Below are positions 45,001-52,351 of a stretch of 64,000 nucleotides of DNA, piece by piece. The stretch is from Elizabethkingia miricola (GTDB taxonomy: Bacteria; Bacteroidota; Bacteroidia; Flavobacteriales; Weeksellaceae). Below the pieces are notes generated by a model that worked only from the letters and a program-made list of their open reading frames with translations, searched no databases and was not told the DNA's origin. Numbering within the stretch: position 1 is the stretch's first letter; each line of letters begins with the position of its first letter. Position numbers and translations under genes: made by a program. The stretch is from NCBI RefSeq assembly GCF_001675285.1, contig NZ_LSGQ01000030.1, positions 124,001-188,000 of the forward strand, written 5' to 3'.

Positions 45001-45366
45001 CCTGTACATTACCGCTACGCACTCCGTCCTCACGATACTTTTAATTCTGTGGAGAATGAAAAGTATGCAGCCGCATTCACGCAACCTCTTATCGCCATTC
45101 CTGTAAACTACAAAGCAGATATCAAAGGAAGTCTTTTCCACATGAAGAATGATAAAATCGTAGTGACTAGCATAACTCCTCAGGACGATCAAAGTTTTAT
45201 CATAAGGCTTTATAATCCGGATGAAAAAGAGCAGACAACCACATTTACATGGGAAAGATTAAAACCATCTAAGCTGATTTATAATAAAACAGGAAAAGAA
45301 ATATCCATAAACGATTCAATTAGTCTAAATAGTATGGATGTAACTGAAATAAAGGCAATTCAATAA
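42028..45366 (+). CDS. Secreted alpha-mannosidase, glycoside hydrolase family 38
   Basis: Exported retaining alpha-mannosidase of 1112 residues. Signal peptide: RYFLLLMSFCMTGNFIYAQ. An N-terminal beta domain (about 25-285) precedes the catalytic domain. Zinc and active-site segments: FIHHSHTDVGYSH (His296, Asp298), KWNVEALWDVENF, and MMSDVPGFAWSLVPAL with the expected nucleophile Asp413. LFHEHTWGAFNS supplies a further histidine. The large C-terminal half is the usual GH38 beta-sandwich set (SKKIEVFNTSSWIRSG onward). It should release mannose from glycans outside the cytoplasm, supplying the kinase and isomerase encoded downstream. The first gene after the regulator; a 620-base gap with DnaA boxes separates it from the kinase gene. 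Confidence 0.93.
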   Translation: MKLMYYRYFLLLMSFCMTGNFIYAQKKVPYFGNINAINGYENEISGENIDYFSAFPDHATRALLTRTTDGAKIIEWETAKVPQKSSAPYVYFNWLVSHSSGSSGGVRNFDLYINDQKALTLSTYPANQHPTWISKAADSTAFVFNQTKMDGLKDSYGIAYLRVPINKVTPGKPLRLKLVGQAQNSRDWFMTYKFTFQEKMDASATPFILKDGKRLINLTTLHFGPEEKITAKIDNKESFSFTMPDGIKTFDIPVTLSQTGGNVQLTVTSGKKELLRKTIQAGTIVPRTLYFIHHSHTDVGYSHLQAEVEKIHTKNIYDALKMIDETRNLPEEARFKWNVEALWDVENFMQKATPEDKKAFVKAVKEGGIGLSAMYGNILTGLSQPEELFHYTEYAQKLEKEYGLKINSAMMSDVPGFAWSLVPALTTSGVKYFSSGPNYLGKTNPYLGDRVGNFVKNWGDKPVWWQSPSGKEKILFWTAGRGYSSWHGIHPGAVFETGQKKIAEYLDDLTRTNYPYDIVQWRYNIVSDNGPIDPSISKFVDEWNKKYTSPKIVLSTNENMFEVFEKKYGDQLPVVKGDISPHWEDGAMSTAKEEGINRNSGLKLQQLTTLYSMLNPRLYNSQRFYDAWRNVILFHEHTWGAFNSITAPDLPFVTDQWKVKRQFSLDGNSLTNQLEKDLLQPLTNPGSKKIEVFNTSSWIRSGVVTIPAAAEGNSVQDAAGNKIPLQKLENGTMVFMANNIPALGTAVYTIIKNKTLATSPFVVTNNSVSNGKIALTWDNKTGSITHFTDNGATNYAGSYNNQGLNSYWYVPGPDPNEAKSNTEVHTKILENGAVMVKVLLTAEAPGANKLERIITLYKDSDEALLENIVDKKPIRTKESVHFGFPFNSGFKNITADAGYGIMKYLTDQLPGSNMDYWYSRRWVDASSGQKGIQWMMIETPLTEAAEMIDERMLIDNSHKKWKDKGTPGTTNWFSYAMNNYWHTNYKADQEGPVHYRYALRPHDTFNSVENEKYAAAFTQPLIAIPVNYKADIKGSLFHMKNDKIVVTSITPQDDQSFIIRLYNPDEKEQTTTFTWERLKPSKLIYNKTGKEISINDSISLNSMDVTEIKAIQ

Positions 45367-45433
45367 ATAAGATATTCTAAACAGCATTGTATACAGTCAG
45401 AAACGATATCAAAATTTATTACAGCTATCAATG

Positions 45434-46245
45434 TGTGGATAAAAGGAATCAAAACAGTGCAGATATATACATAGTATGATACTGGCTTACCTACCTGATA
45501 CCATATAATTCTGTACAAACCTATCCCATACAAAGCAAATTGTGGATAAACTGTTAAGAAATATAAAAACCCCCATAACAAAGGGATAATTCAATAATAT
45601 TTATTCACCAAATGCTGTGGATAAGCATATAAAAAGCCCCCTTTTGTGGATAAAAATGTAAAGTTCTGCTGTATAAATAAGAGCTATGGCTTATATCAGA
45701 ATTAGCAACTTTCAGAGGTAAAGAAAGTGACAAAAATCAAAAAGAGAATTTCAGACAAAAATATAGTCCCGGTTTCTTATCTGAACATGATATCCGGCAA
45801 AAAATATCCCGTTTGGAATTCTCATACAGGAGAAATTGTGGATAAACTGGGCCGGTATCAGGAAATCCGCTATATAAACATACCAGAGCTTATTTTTTAT
45901 TCACCAAATATTGTGGATAAACCTGTGGAAACAGCCCCTTTTGTGGATAAAAAACAGCGTTATTTTGTAAATAAAAACTAAAAAAATGTCAAAACCAGTT
46001 ATTGCCATAGACATGGGCGGCACCAAAATAAAAATTGGAATTGTTCATCAAGATACTATTCTGGCATCAGCTTCTATAGATGCTTATTCAGGAGAAGGTC
46101 TTAGACCAAGACTACCCCTTATAAAAGAAATTGTGGATAAACTATTGAAAAGAACAGGAACCCCCATTACAAGCGTATCGGGGCTCGGTATTTCTTCACC
46201 AGGAATTGTTGATAACCATAGAAAAAGGATACTATCTGTGGATAA
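45434..46245 (-). other. Cluster of nine perfect DnaA boxes (TTATCCACA)
   Basis: TGTGGATAA, the reverse complement of the DnaA box TTATCCACA, begins at 45434, 45541, 45616, 45645, 45837, 45912, 45942, 46132 and 46237, always in the same orientation; TGTTGATAA at 46207 is a one-mismatch tenth. They occupy the 620 bases between the GH38 and ROK genes and the first 260 bases of the ROK gene. The cluster could be oriC or a DnaA-binding site of another kind. No dnaA or dnaN gene is in the window. Confidence 0.75.
45727..45981 (+). pseudogene. 84-codon remnant of a duplicated ROK kinase 5' end
   Basis: A GTG-started frame (TKIKKRISDKNIVPV, then TGEIVDKLGRY, SPNIVDKPVE, PFVDKKQRYF) that matches the kinase encoded just downstream (TKIKIGIVHQDTI, IKEIVDKLLKR, SPGIVDNHRK, SVDKKF) in order and spacing. 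The glycine-rich nucleotide-binding loop and the catalytic region are missing, so it cannot be a working kinase. It ends 4 bases before the kinase ATG. It may be translated as a short leader-like peptide, but I regard it as a relic of a partial tandem duplication. Confidence 0.6.
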
Positions 46246-46927
46246 AAAATTCAGCGATGCACCGGGCATAAATCTGGAAGAATGGTGCTTATTAACATTC
46301 GGAATTCCATTTTTCATAGAAAATGATGCCCGCTCCGCTCTTCTCGGAGAATGGAAATATGGAAACGCAAAAGATGCTGATAATGTTATACTGATGACAC
46401 TAGGTACAGGAATAGGAAGTGCAGCGGTCACAGAAGGTCAATTACTAAGAGGCAAACACTTCACCGCAGGTATCATGGGCGGACACTTTGTTATCAATTA
46501 TAAAGGCAGCCTGTGTAATTGCGGAAATAAGGGCTGTGTAGAAACAGAAGCTTCTACCTGGAATATTACCAACATTGCAAAATCCGAAAAGGGTTTTACA
46601 AAAAGCAGGCTGGCAGATTTTCCGGTAATTGATTACGAACTTATCTTCAGACTAGCAGGAGAAGGAGATGCCACATCCATATATCTACGGGACCAAAGCC
46701 TGCAGGCATGGTCAGCTTCTGCCATCAACCTCATCCATGCATATGACCCAGAGATACTGGTACTCACTGGCGGGATTATGGCAAGCAGTGCCCACATTAT
46801 TCCTTATATCAGAAAGCAGGTTGAAACCCATGCATGGACTCCTTGGGGAAAAGTTGATATCAGAGAAGGGAAATTCCCTGCAACGGCGGCATTGCTTGGC
46901 ATTGCCCACATAGTAAATAATGGATAA
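45986..46927 (+). CDS. ROK-family sugar kinase (probable mannokinase/glucokinase)
   Basis: Cytoplasmic ATP-dependent hexokinase of the ROK family, 313 residues. Phosphate loop: IAIDMGGTKIKIGIV (Asp9). The GLGISSPGIVDN segment and the catalytic base Asp114 in FFIENDARSALLGEW are present; DNVILMTLGTGIGSA is the second phosphate loop. The zinc site is His167 with LCNCGNKGC (Cys177, 179, 184). The usual ExGH motif reads IMGGH, without the glutamate, a variant also seen in some Bacteroidota relatives as far as I recall. Mannose is the likely substrate from its place between the mannosidase and manA. Its first 260 bases hold two perfect DnaA boxes and belong to the third repeat copy. Confidence 0.92.
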   Translation: MSKPVIAIDMGGTKIKIGIVHQDTILASASIDAYSGEGLRPRLPLIKEIVDKLLKRTGTPITSVSGLGISSPGIVDNHRKRILSVDKKFSDAPGINLEEWCLLTFGIPFFIENDARSALLGEWKYGNAKDADNVILMTLGTGIGSAAVTEGQLLRGKHFTAGIMGGHFVINYKGSLCNCGNKGCVETEASTWNITNIAKSEKGFTKSRLADFPVIDYELIFRLAGEGDATSIYLRDQSLQAWSASAINLIHAYDPEILVLTGGIMASSAHIIPYIRKQVETHAWTPWGKVDIREGKFPATAALLGIAHIVNNG

Positions 46928-46935
46928 ATAAAAGA

Positions 46936-48696
46936 ATGCACATGAAATCAAATTTTAATAAATTTCCTGTTATCAAAATACAAGAACACATCTGTATAAG
47001 CGGATGGGAAAATATTGCCGAAGAAATTAAAACATATGCACCTAAAGTAATAGCTATTGAATGCTATTCCGGTGTATATACTGAAGAAATCAATACTTCA
47101 TTACAGGAGCTACTAAAACCGGAATTAATAATAAACACCATAGAGGCTATGAAACCGGAAAGCGAAATTTCTGCACTGGTAGAGCCTTTTGTGACAGACG
47201 ACCCTGTATTTGGTAATTTAACATCATTGGAGTTGGAAAACTATTTTGATATCTCCAAAATAAGTAATCTTCGCAACCGTATAGCTGCTACCGAGGGTCT
47301 TATAATTGTTACCGGTCCTGGAGCTACGTTAATAGCCCGACAGGCAGATCTATGCATATATGCAGACATGCCACGATGGGAAATACAATTGCGTTACCGC
47401 AAAGATACTGCCTGCAACCTAGGTAAAACTAATTACACCGACTCTTTCGCCTATAAATATAAGCATGCATATTTCGTAGACTGGCGCGTATGCGACCGCT
47501 ACAAAAAACGAATATTGAGTAACTGCCAACTCTTTCTGGACACAACCAAACCTCATCAGCCTCAAATGATAAGTACAGATACTTTATATGATGCTATGCA
47601 AGAGACCATAAAACGTCCATTCAGAGTCATTCCGTTCTTTGATCCTGGTCCATGGGGAGGACAATGGCTGAAAGAAGTCTGCGATCTGGACAGAAGCCTG
47701 CCCAACTATGCATGGGGATTCGATTGTGTTCCGGAAGAAAATAGTCTCTTGTTAGGGTTCGGTGATCAGATAGTGGAAATACCATCTGTAAATCTGGTAT
47801 TTTTCCAACCGGAAGCTTTATTAGGAAAACAAGTATACAAAGGGTTTGGTGATGAATTCCCTATCCGTTTCGATTTTCTGGACACTATGGAAGGAGGCAA
47901 TCTCAGCCTGCAGGTACACCCCCTAAAAGAGTATATCAAAGAAAAATTTGGGATGTCTTATACACAGGATGAAAGCTATTATATACTAGATGCCGGAGAA
48001 GATTCTTTTGTGTACCTTGGATTAAAAGAAAATATTAATCCCGATGAGATGCTGAAAGATCTGGAAGCTGCCCAAAACGACAATATAATTTTCGATGCAG
48101 AACAGTATGTACAGAAATGGAATGTTCAAAAACATGATCATGTATCCATACCTGCTGGAACAATACATTGCTCGGGAGCAAACACTGTTGTTTTAGAAAT
48201 TAGTGCCACCCCCTACATTTTCACATTCAAGCTATGGGATTGGGGCCGCATGGGACTTGATGGCAAACCGCGTCCAATATCTTTGGAACACGGTAAAAAT
48301 GTAATACAGTGGGATCGTACAACATCGTGGACAAAAGAGAATATACTAAACCTTACAGAATCTGTTTCTGACGGAGACGGATGGCGGGAAGAGCGTACAG
48401 GATTGGATGCTTTATCTTTCATAGAAACCAGAAGGCATTGGTTTACTAAAAAGATAGTTCACCATACCGAAGGTGTAGTCAACGTTATTAATCTTATAGA
48501 AGGCAGAGAGGTTATTATAGAAAGCCCTGACAACAGCTTCGAACCATACATTATCCATTATGCAGAAACATTCATAGTACCGGCAAATATTGGCACTTAC
48601 ACCATAACACCATATGGAGAAAGTGCCGGTCAGGAATGCGCAACAATAAAAGCAAGCATACGTACAAATATGATTGCAGAAAAAGTTTTAAAATAA
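46936..48696 (+). CDS. manA: Class I mannose-6-phosphate isomerase with extra N-terminal domain
   Basis: Interconverts mannose-6-phosphate and fructose-6-phosphate; zinc-dependent cupin. The catalytic part occupies residues 215-586: PFFDPGPWGGQWLK, the zinc ligands Gln326 and His328 in LQVHPLKEYI, Glu346 in TQDESYYIL, and His411 in IPAGTIHCSG. Typical enzymes have 300-400 residues; here about 210 residues precede the cupin. That part (VIAIECYSGVYTEEI, FVTDDPVFGNLT, GLIIVTGPGATLIARQADLC, YADMPRWEIQLRY) resembles uridine-kinase-like P-loop proteins, but the Walker A GxxxxGK is gone. ATGs at 46936 and 46942 are both possible. It starts 8 bases after the kinase gene. Confidence 0.93.
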   Translation: MHMKSNFNKFPVIKIQEHICISGWENIAEEIKTYAPKVIAIECYSGVYTEEINTSLQELLKPELIINTIEAMKPESEISALVEPFVTDDPVFGNLTSLELENYFDISKISNLRNRIAATEGLIIVTGPGATLIARQADLCIYADMPRWEIQLRYRKDTACNLGKTNYTDSFAYKYKHAYFVDWRVCDRYKKRILSNCQLFLDTTKPHQPQMISTDTLYDAMQETIKRPFRVIPFFDPGPWGGQWLKEVCDLDRSLPNYAWGFDCVPEENSLLLGFGDQIVEIPSVNLVFFQPEALLGKQVYKGFGDEFPIRFDFLDTMEGGNLSLQVHPLKEYIKEKFGMSYTQDESYYILDAGEDSFVYLGLKENINPDEMLKDLEAAQNDNIIFDAEQYVQKWNVQKHDHVSIPAGTIHCSGANTVVLEISATPYIFTFKLWDWGRMGLDGKPRPISLEHGKNVIQWDRTTSWTKENILNLTESVSDGDGWREERTGLDALSFIETRRHWFTKKIVHHTEGVVNVINLIEGREVIIESPDNSFEPYIIHYAETFIVPANIGTYTITPYGESAGQECATIKASIRTNMIAEKVLK

Positions 48697-48701
48697 ACGA
48701 T

Positions 48702-50057
48702 ATGCAATCAGCAGTTAATTCAGGTGTTATTTACAAAGCAACTCTTGTAGCTTCTGTCGGCGGATTATTATTTGGCTACGATACCGCTGTAATATCAGGT
48801 GCCATAGGTTTTATGCGCAGCTTTTACCAGCTTTCAGATATTATGACAGGCTGGGTAGCCTCCTGTGCATTATTAGGCTGCATCGCAGGAGCTATGTATT
48901 CTGGCAAACTTAGTGATCGTGCAGGGCGAAAAAAAGTTCTGATGTTGTCAGCAGTTCTCTTTACTATTTCTTCTATTGGTACAGCAATAGCTCCAAATCT
49001 TTGGTTCTTTGTTCTGTTCCGTATTATAGGAGGAATGGGTATAGGCATTGCATCAATGCTTTCCCCTATGTATATTTCCGAAATGGCTCCGGCTTCAGTA
49101 AGAGGTCGATTAATTTCTGTTTTTCAGCTTGGGATTGTTACCGGAATTCTTGTTATTTATTTTGTAAACGCATACATTGCAGGTATACATAATGAAGCCT
49201 GGAATATTTCTACAGGATGGCGGTGGATGTTTGGCTCCGGCGTTATTCCTTCTGTAATTTTTATACTGTTATTACTAACTGTACCCGAAAGTCCGCGTTG
49301 GCTTGCCAGCCAAAAGAAACATTCTGAAGCTATGACAATTCTCAGCCAGATCAATGGTAACACAGCTGCACAACAGGAACTCGACTCTATTAACGAATCA
49401 CTGAAGGATGAAGCACCTTTTTCTTTAGCCTCACTAAAAGGATCTAAACTAAAAAAGGCACTGATTACCGGTATATTATTAGCTGTATTTTCACAATTTA
49501 CAGGAATCAATGCTATAATGTATTATGCGCCGGAGATTTTTAAATCAACGGGTACAGGTAGGGATTCCGCATTTATACAAACCATAATGGTAGGCGTTAT
49601 TAACGTTGCTTTCACTCTCATTGCAATAAAATACGTAGACTCTTGGGGGCGAAAAAAGCTATTACTCTCAGGTATTTCTGGTATGACCGTATGTCTTTTT
49701 ATTGTAGGTCTCGCATTTTATACACAGCAGCAGGGCTATCTGGTGCTTATTGCAATACTGGGTTATATCGCCTTTTTTGCAATGTCACTTGGACCGTTAA
49801 CATTTGTCGTGATTGCAGAAATTTTCCCCACAAAATCTCGGGCAACAGCAATGTCTATCGCCACTTTTTTTCTGTGGCTGGCTGTATTTCTTGTATCCCA
49901 AACCTTTCCCATTCTAATAGGATCTATAGGCAGTGCTTATACTTTCTGGCTATACACCCTTATCTCCATACTTGCCTTTCTATTCATTCGAAAAAGCATT
50001 CCCGAAACTAAAGGCAAAACACTGGAAGAAATAGAAACAAGCTGGACAAAGGAATAA
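48702..50057 (+). CDS. MFS sugar/proton symporter (sugar porter family)
   Basis: Inner-membrane importer with 12 predicted helices, about 451 residues. Start placed at ATG 48702, 5 bases after the manA stop; the frame is open upstream to 48636 but that would overlap manA by 61 bases and add a hydrophilic tail before helix 1. Signatures: GGLLFGYDTAVISGA in helix 1, SDRAGRKKVLML, RIIGGMGIGIASML, the PESPRWL motif, GRKKLLLSG in the second half, and PETKGKTLEEIE at the C-terminus. Relatives carry glucose, xylose, arabinose or galactose; mannose is inferred here from the cluster. Confidence 0.95.
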   Translation: MQSAVNSGVIYKATLVASVGGLLFGYDTAVISGAIGFMRSFYQLSDIMTGWVASCALLGCIAGAMYSGKLSDRAGRKKVLMLSAVLFTISSIGTAIAPNLWFFVLFRIIGGMGIGIASMLSPMYISEMAPASVRGRLISVFQLGIVTGILVIYFVNAYIAGIHNEAWNISTGWRWMFGSGVIPSVIFILLLLTVPESPRWLASQKKHSEAMTILSQINGNTAAQQELDSINESLKDEAPFSLASLKGSKLKKALITGILLAVFSQFTGINAIMYYAPEIFKSTGTGRDSAFIQTIMVGVINVAFTLIAIKYVDSWGRKKLLLSGISGMTVCLFIVGLAFYTQQQGYLVLIAILGYIAFFAMSLGPLTFVVIAEIFPTKSRATAMSIATFFLWLAVFLVSQTFPILIGSIGSAYTFWLYTLISILAFLFIRKSIPETKGKTLEEIETSWTKE

Positions 50058-50069
50058 GATTATAAAATA

Positions 50070-50100
50070 AAAACCAGAGAACATTAGTCCTCTGGTTTTT
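50070..50100. terminator. Bidirectional terminator at the end of the mannoside cluster
   Basis: AAAACCAGAG and CTCTGGTTTT form a 10-bp stem with a 10-base loop, flanked by A and T tracts. It ends both the symporter gene and the convergent MutS2-like gene. Confidence 0.9.
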
Positions 50101-50119
50101 CCTAATATCAGATATCTTA

Positions 50120-52009
50120 TTATTCATAACGGATCAGACGTTCACACTTGACTATACTTTTTATAGCCCCAAATACAACTATAGCCTGTTTACCTTTTAT
50201 ATCCAAAACAGTTCCTATAGCCGCCTGACCTTCCAACTTTACTTTATCTCCAATTCCAACAACAGAAACTTCTGCAATAGTTTCGTTCGCTTTATTTTCA
50301 TTTAAAGTTTTTCGTACACAATTACTATACGATCGCTCTTCAGCCACCTCTGTTTCATCTCTTTTTTTCTCCCAATAAAGTCTATCTCTTACTATTGACT
50401 GCAGGAGATTATCCATATTAACAAACTCCGTTCCTATTCTTTCTGCCGAATCTATAATAATATCTTCGGGAAGTCCTGTTTTTCGTGCTACTTCAATCGC
50501 AAATGAGCTTCCCGGGCTTCCTATGGCCAATTTGTACAAAGGATTCATTTCTTCAACATCATACAACATCGCTCCATTAACAATACCTTTAGTTTCATAG
50601 GCAAACCTTTTCAGATTCTGAAAGTGCGTTGTAATAAGTCCAAAACTGTGCTTACGGTTGAATCTTTCCAACAATGTCTCAGCAATAGCCCCACCTATTT
50701 GAGGTTCCGTTCCACTTCCAAACTCATCTATCAGCAAAAGTGTTTTATCATCATTATGTTCCACGAAGAATTTCATATTCTTCAGATGCGAAGTATAAGT
50801 ACTGAGACTGTTTTCTATACTTTGCCCATCTCCTATATCCATAAAAATATGGTCAAAAATCCCTGCATACGAATCAGCTCTAACCGGAATTAACAATCCA
50901 CACTGAAGCATATACTGAAGCAATGCTGCTGTTTTTAGACACAAGGACTTCCCTCCCGCATTAACACCTGATACTACAAGTATTCTGTTTTCCTGGTTCA
51001 GGACAATATCTAATGGGACAGCTTTTTTATTCTGCTGTCTCAGCGTGATATTGAGTAATGGGTGCACAGCCTGTATCCAATTCACCTGCTGCTTATTTTC
51101 AAAAACAGGCTTTACAGCATTAATACGTGCAGAAAATAAGGCTTTTGCTCTGATAAAATCTATAGTCCCCAGAAAATCATATGATATCAACAGATCCGCA
51201 ACTTCTGGCCTTAGCATATTGGTAAACTCTGTTAGTATCCTTATAACCTCCCTGCGTTCATCGGCTTCCAGCTCTTTAAGCCTGTTTGTAGCCTCTACTA
51301 CTGGTTCAGGCTCTATATACACAGTTCTACCACTTCCAGAATCTCCCCTTACCTCACCTTTTATTCTTCTTTTATAGGATGCATTTACAGGAATCACAAA
51401 ATAACCATTACGCATATCTGAGGATATTTCTTTTGAAACAATACCTTGTGACTGTGCGCTGCGAATAGCTGCCTGCATCTTTCTCGTAATATCTTTAGCT
51501 GCCTCTGCTTTATTCTTACGGATGTCTGCCAGCAGATGTGAAGCATTATCTTTTATACGTCCGGATTTGTCCATTATAGAATATGTTTTTTCTACAAATT
51601 GTGGAAACGTTTTTATTTTTCCGCTCATAGCATGAAGCATCGGATATTTAAGACTGCCATCTGACGCTCTGAAATTATTTAAAAACGCTGTAATACGATC
51701 AATAGTCACAAGAGAATTTCCAAGTCCGGAAACATCCTCCTCCGACAACCATACTGCCGGGTCTTCGTCTATATTAATCAAGGCTTGCCGCAGATCTAAA
51801 TAGTTATCTTCCGGAAAATCTTCTTTATTCTGTATAATCTGCAAAAATTCATGCGTCTGTTCCAGCCATTCTGAAACTGCAGTGTAATCGGATGAAAAAG
51901 CCATTGATTCTACTTTCTCCACTCCAAGTACACTGTGGCATTTTTCTATAATAAATTCTCGGATTGTATTAATTCCTATTTTTTCTTCAAAATTATCCGG
52001 GTAAATCAT
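50120..52009 (-). CDS. MutS2-like ATPase lacking the Smr domain
   Basis: MutS family ATPase of 629 residues. It has a MutS2-like core (SGRIKDNASHLLADIRKNK around 149-167, the NGYFVIPVNASYKRRIKGEV and GSGRTVYIEPEPVVE segments), Walker A GVNAGGKS (348-355; the usual form is GPNAGGKT), the STYTSHLKNM signature, and Walker B LLLIDEFGSGTEP (424 on). A short charged region and a KOW/beta tail (VGIGDKVKLEGQAAIGTVLD) end the protein. Standard MutS2 has about 780 residues with a C-terminal Smr nuclease domain, which is absent here. Relatives act in ribosome rescue or suppress recombination. No link to the neighbouring clusters is evident. Confidence 0.88.
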   Translation of the reverse strand: MIYPDNFEEKIGINTIREFIIEKCHSVLGVEKVESMAFSSDYTAVSEWLEQTHEFLQIIQNKEDFPEDNYLDLRQALINIDEDPAVWLSEEDVSGLGNSLVTIDRITAFLNNFRASDGSLKYPMLHAMSGKIKTFPQFVEKTYSIMDKSGRIKDNASHLLADIRKNKAEAAKDITRKMQAAIRSAQSQGIVSKEISSDMRNGYFVIPVNASYKRRIKGEVRGDSGSGRTVYIEPEPVVEATNRLKELEADERREVIRILTEFTNMLRPEVADLLISYDFLGTIDFIRAKALFSARINAVKPVFENKQQVNWIQAVHPLLNITLRQQNKKAVPLDIVLNQENRILVVSGVNAGGKSLCLKTAALLQYMLQCGLLIPVRADSYAGIFDHIFMDIGDGQSIENSLSTYTSHLKNMKFFVEHNDDKTLLLIDEFGSGTEPQIGGAIAETLLERFNRKHSFGLITTHFQNLKRFAYETKGIVNGAMLYDVEEMNPLYKLAIGSPGSSFAIEVARKTGLPEDIIIDSAERIGTEFVNMDNLLQSIVRDRLYWEKKRDETEVAEERSYSNCVRKTLNENKANETIAEVSVVGIGDKVKLEGQAAIGTVLDIKGKQAIVVFGAIKSIVKCERLIRYE

Positions 52010-52292
52010 AATCTCATAAAGTTTAATAATACCGGTTTTCTCATCAGAATCTGATAAGTCGATATATGATTGATAAAAAGTATGTGTTAAATAAAACTGA
52101 GATTTCCCATATTACGACAGGGTATAATGATAGTACAGACATTATTGTCTGCAAACATCCCTTAGTAACTTCAGATACTAATTCGTAATATGGTATTTAC
52201 GCGGAAAGAAAATACATGATACAGTATATTCCGATATTATTGAAGCAACAAAATTATTCTTTTAGCTTCACAATTCCAAATCAGATAGTTAC
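52010..52292. other. Intergenic stretch with a nested inverted-repeat structure
   Basis: No gene is seen. CCATATTACGA (52107-52117) and TCGTAATATGG (52183-52193) are exact reverse complements; between them AGGG/CCCT and CAGACA-TTAT-TGTCTG (52136-52151) are nested. The 87-base unit could fold as a long stem-loop in RNA or be the relic of a small mobile element. No known RNA family is recognised. Confidence 0.45.
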
Positions 52293-52323
52293 AAAAAATT
52301 CCGGGAATAATAATTCCCGGAAT
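52293..52323 (-). terminator. Intrinsic terminator of the third SusC/SusD unit
   Basis: Minus strand: ATTCCGGGAA / TTCCCGGAAT, a 10-bp stem, followed by a six-base T-run, about 28 bases after the SusD stop codon. Confidence 0.92.
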
Positions 52324-52351
52324 CCGATTTAAAAGTAAAGTAAGATAATAA

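Larger units (their letters stand above)
45430..46310 (+). repeat. Three tandem ~293-bp copies of the 5' part of the ROK kinase gene
   Basis: Copy 3 (about 46018-46310) is functional coding sequence. Copies 1 (about 45430-45725) and 2 (about 45726-46017) are degenerate but align along their length. Shared blocks include AAATTGTGGATAAACT at 45537, 45834 and 46129, the TTATTCACCAAAT / CTTCACCAGGAAT block, and TGTGGATAAAAA at 45645, 45942 and 46237. Corresponding landmarks lie 295-297 bases apart. The repeats were found by eye; exact borders are approximate. Confidence 0.8.

Noticed and set aside
45601-45609. TTATTCACC as a further DnaA box on the opposite strand
   Set aside because: The last base does not fit TTATNCACA; it is part of the repeat unit but not counted as a box.
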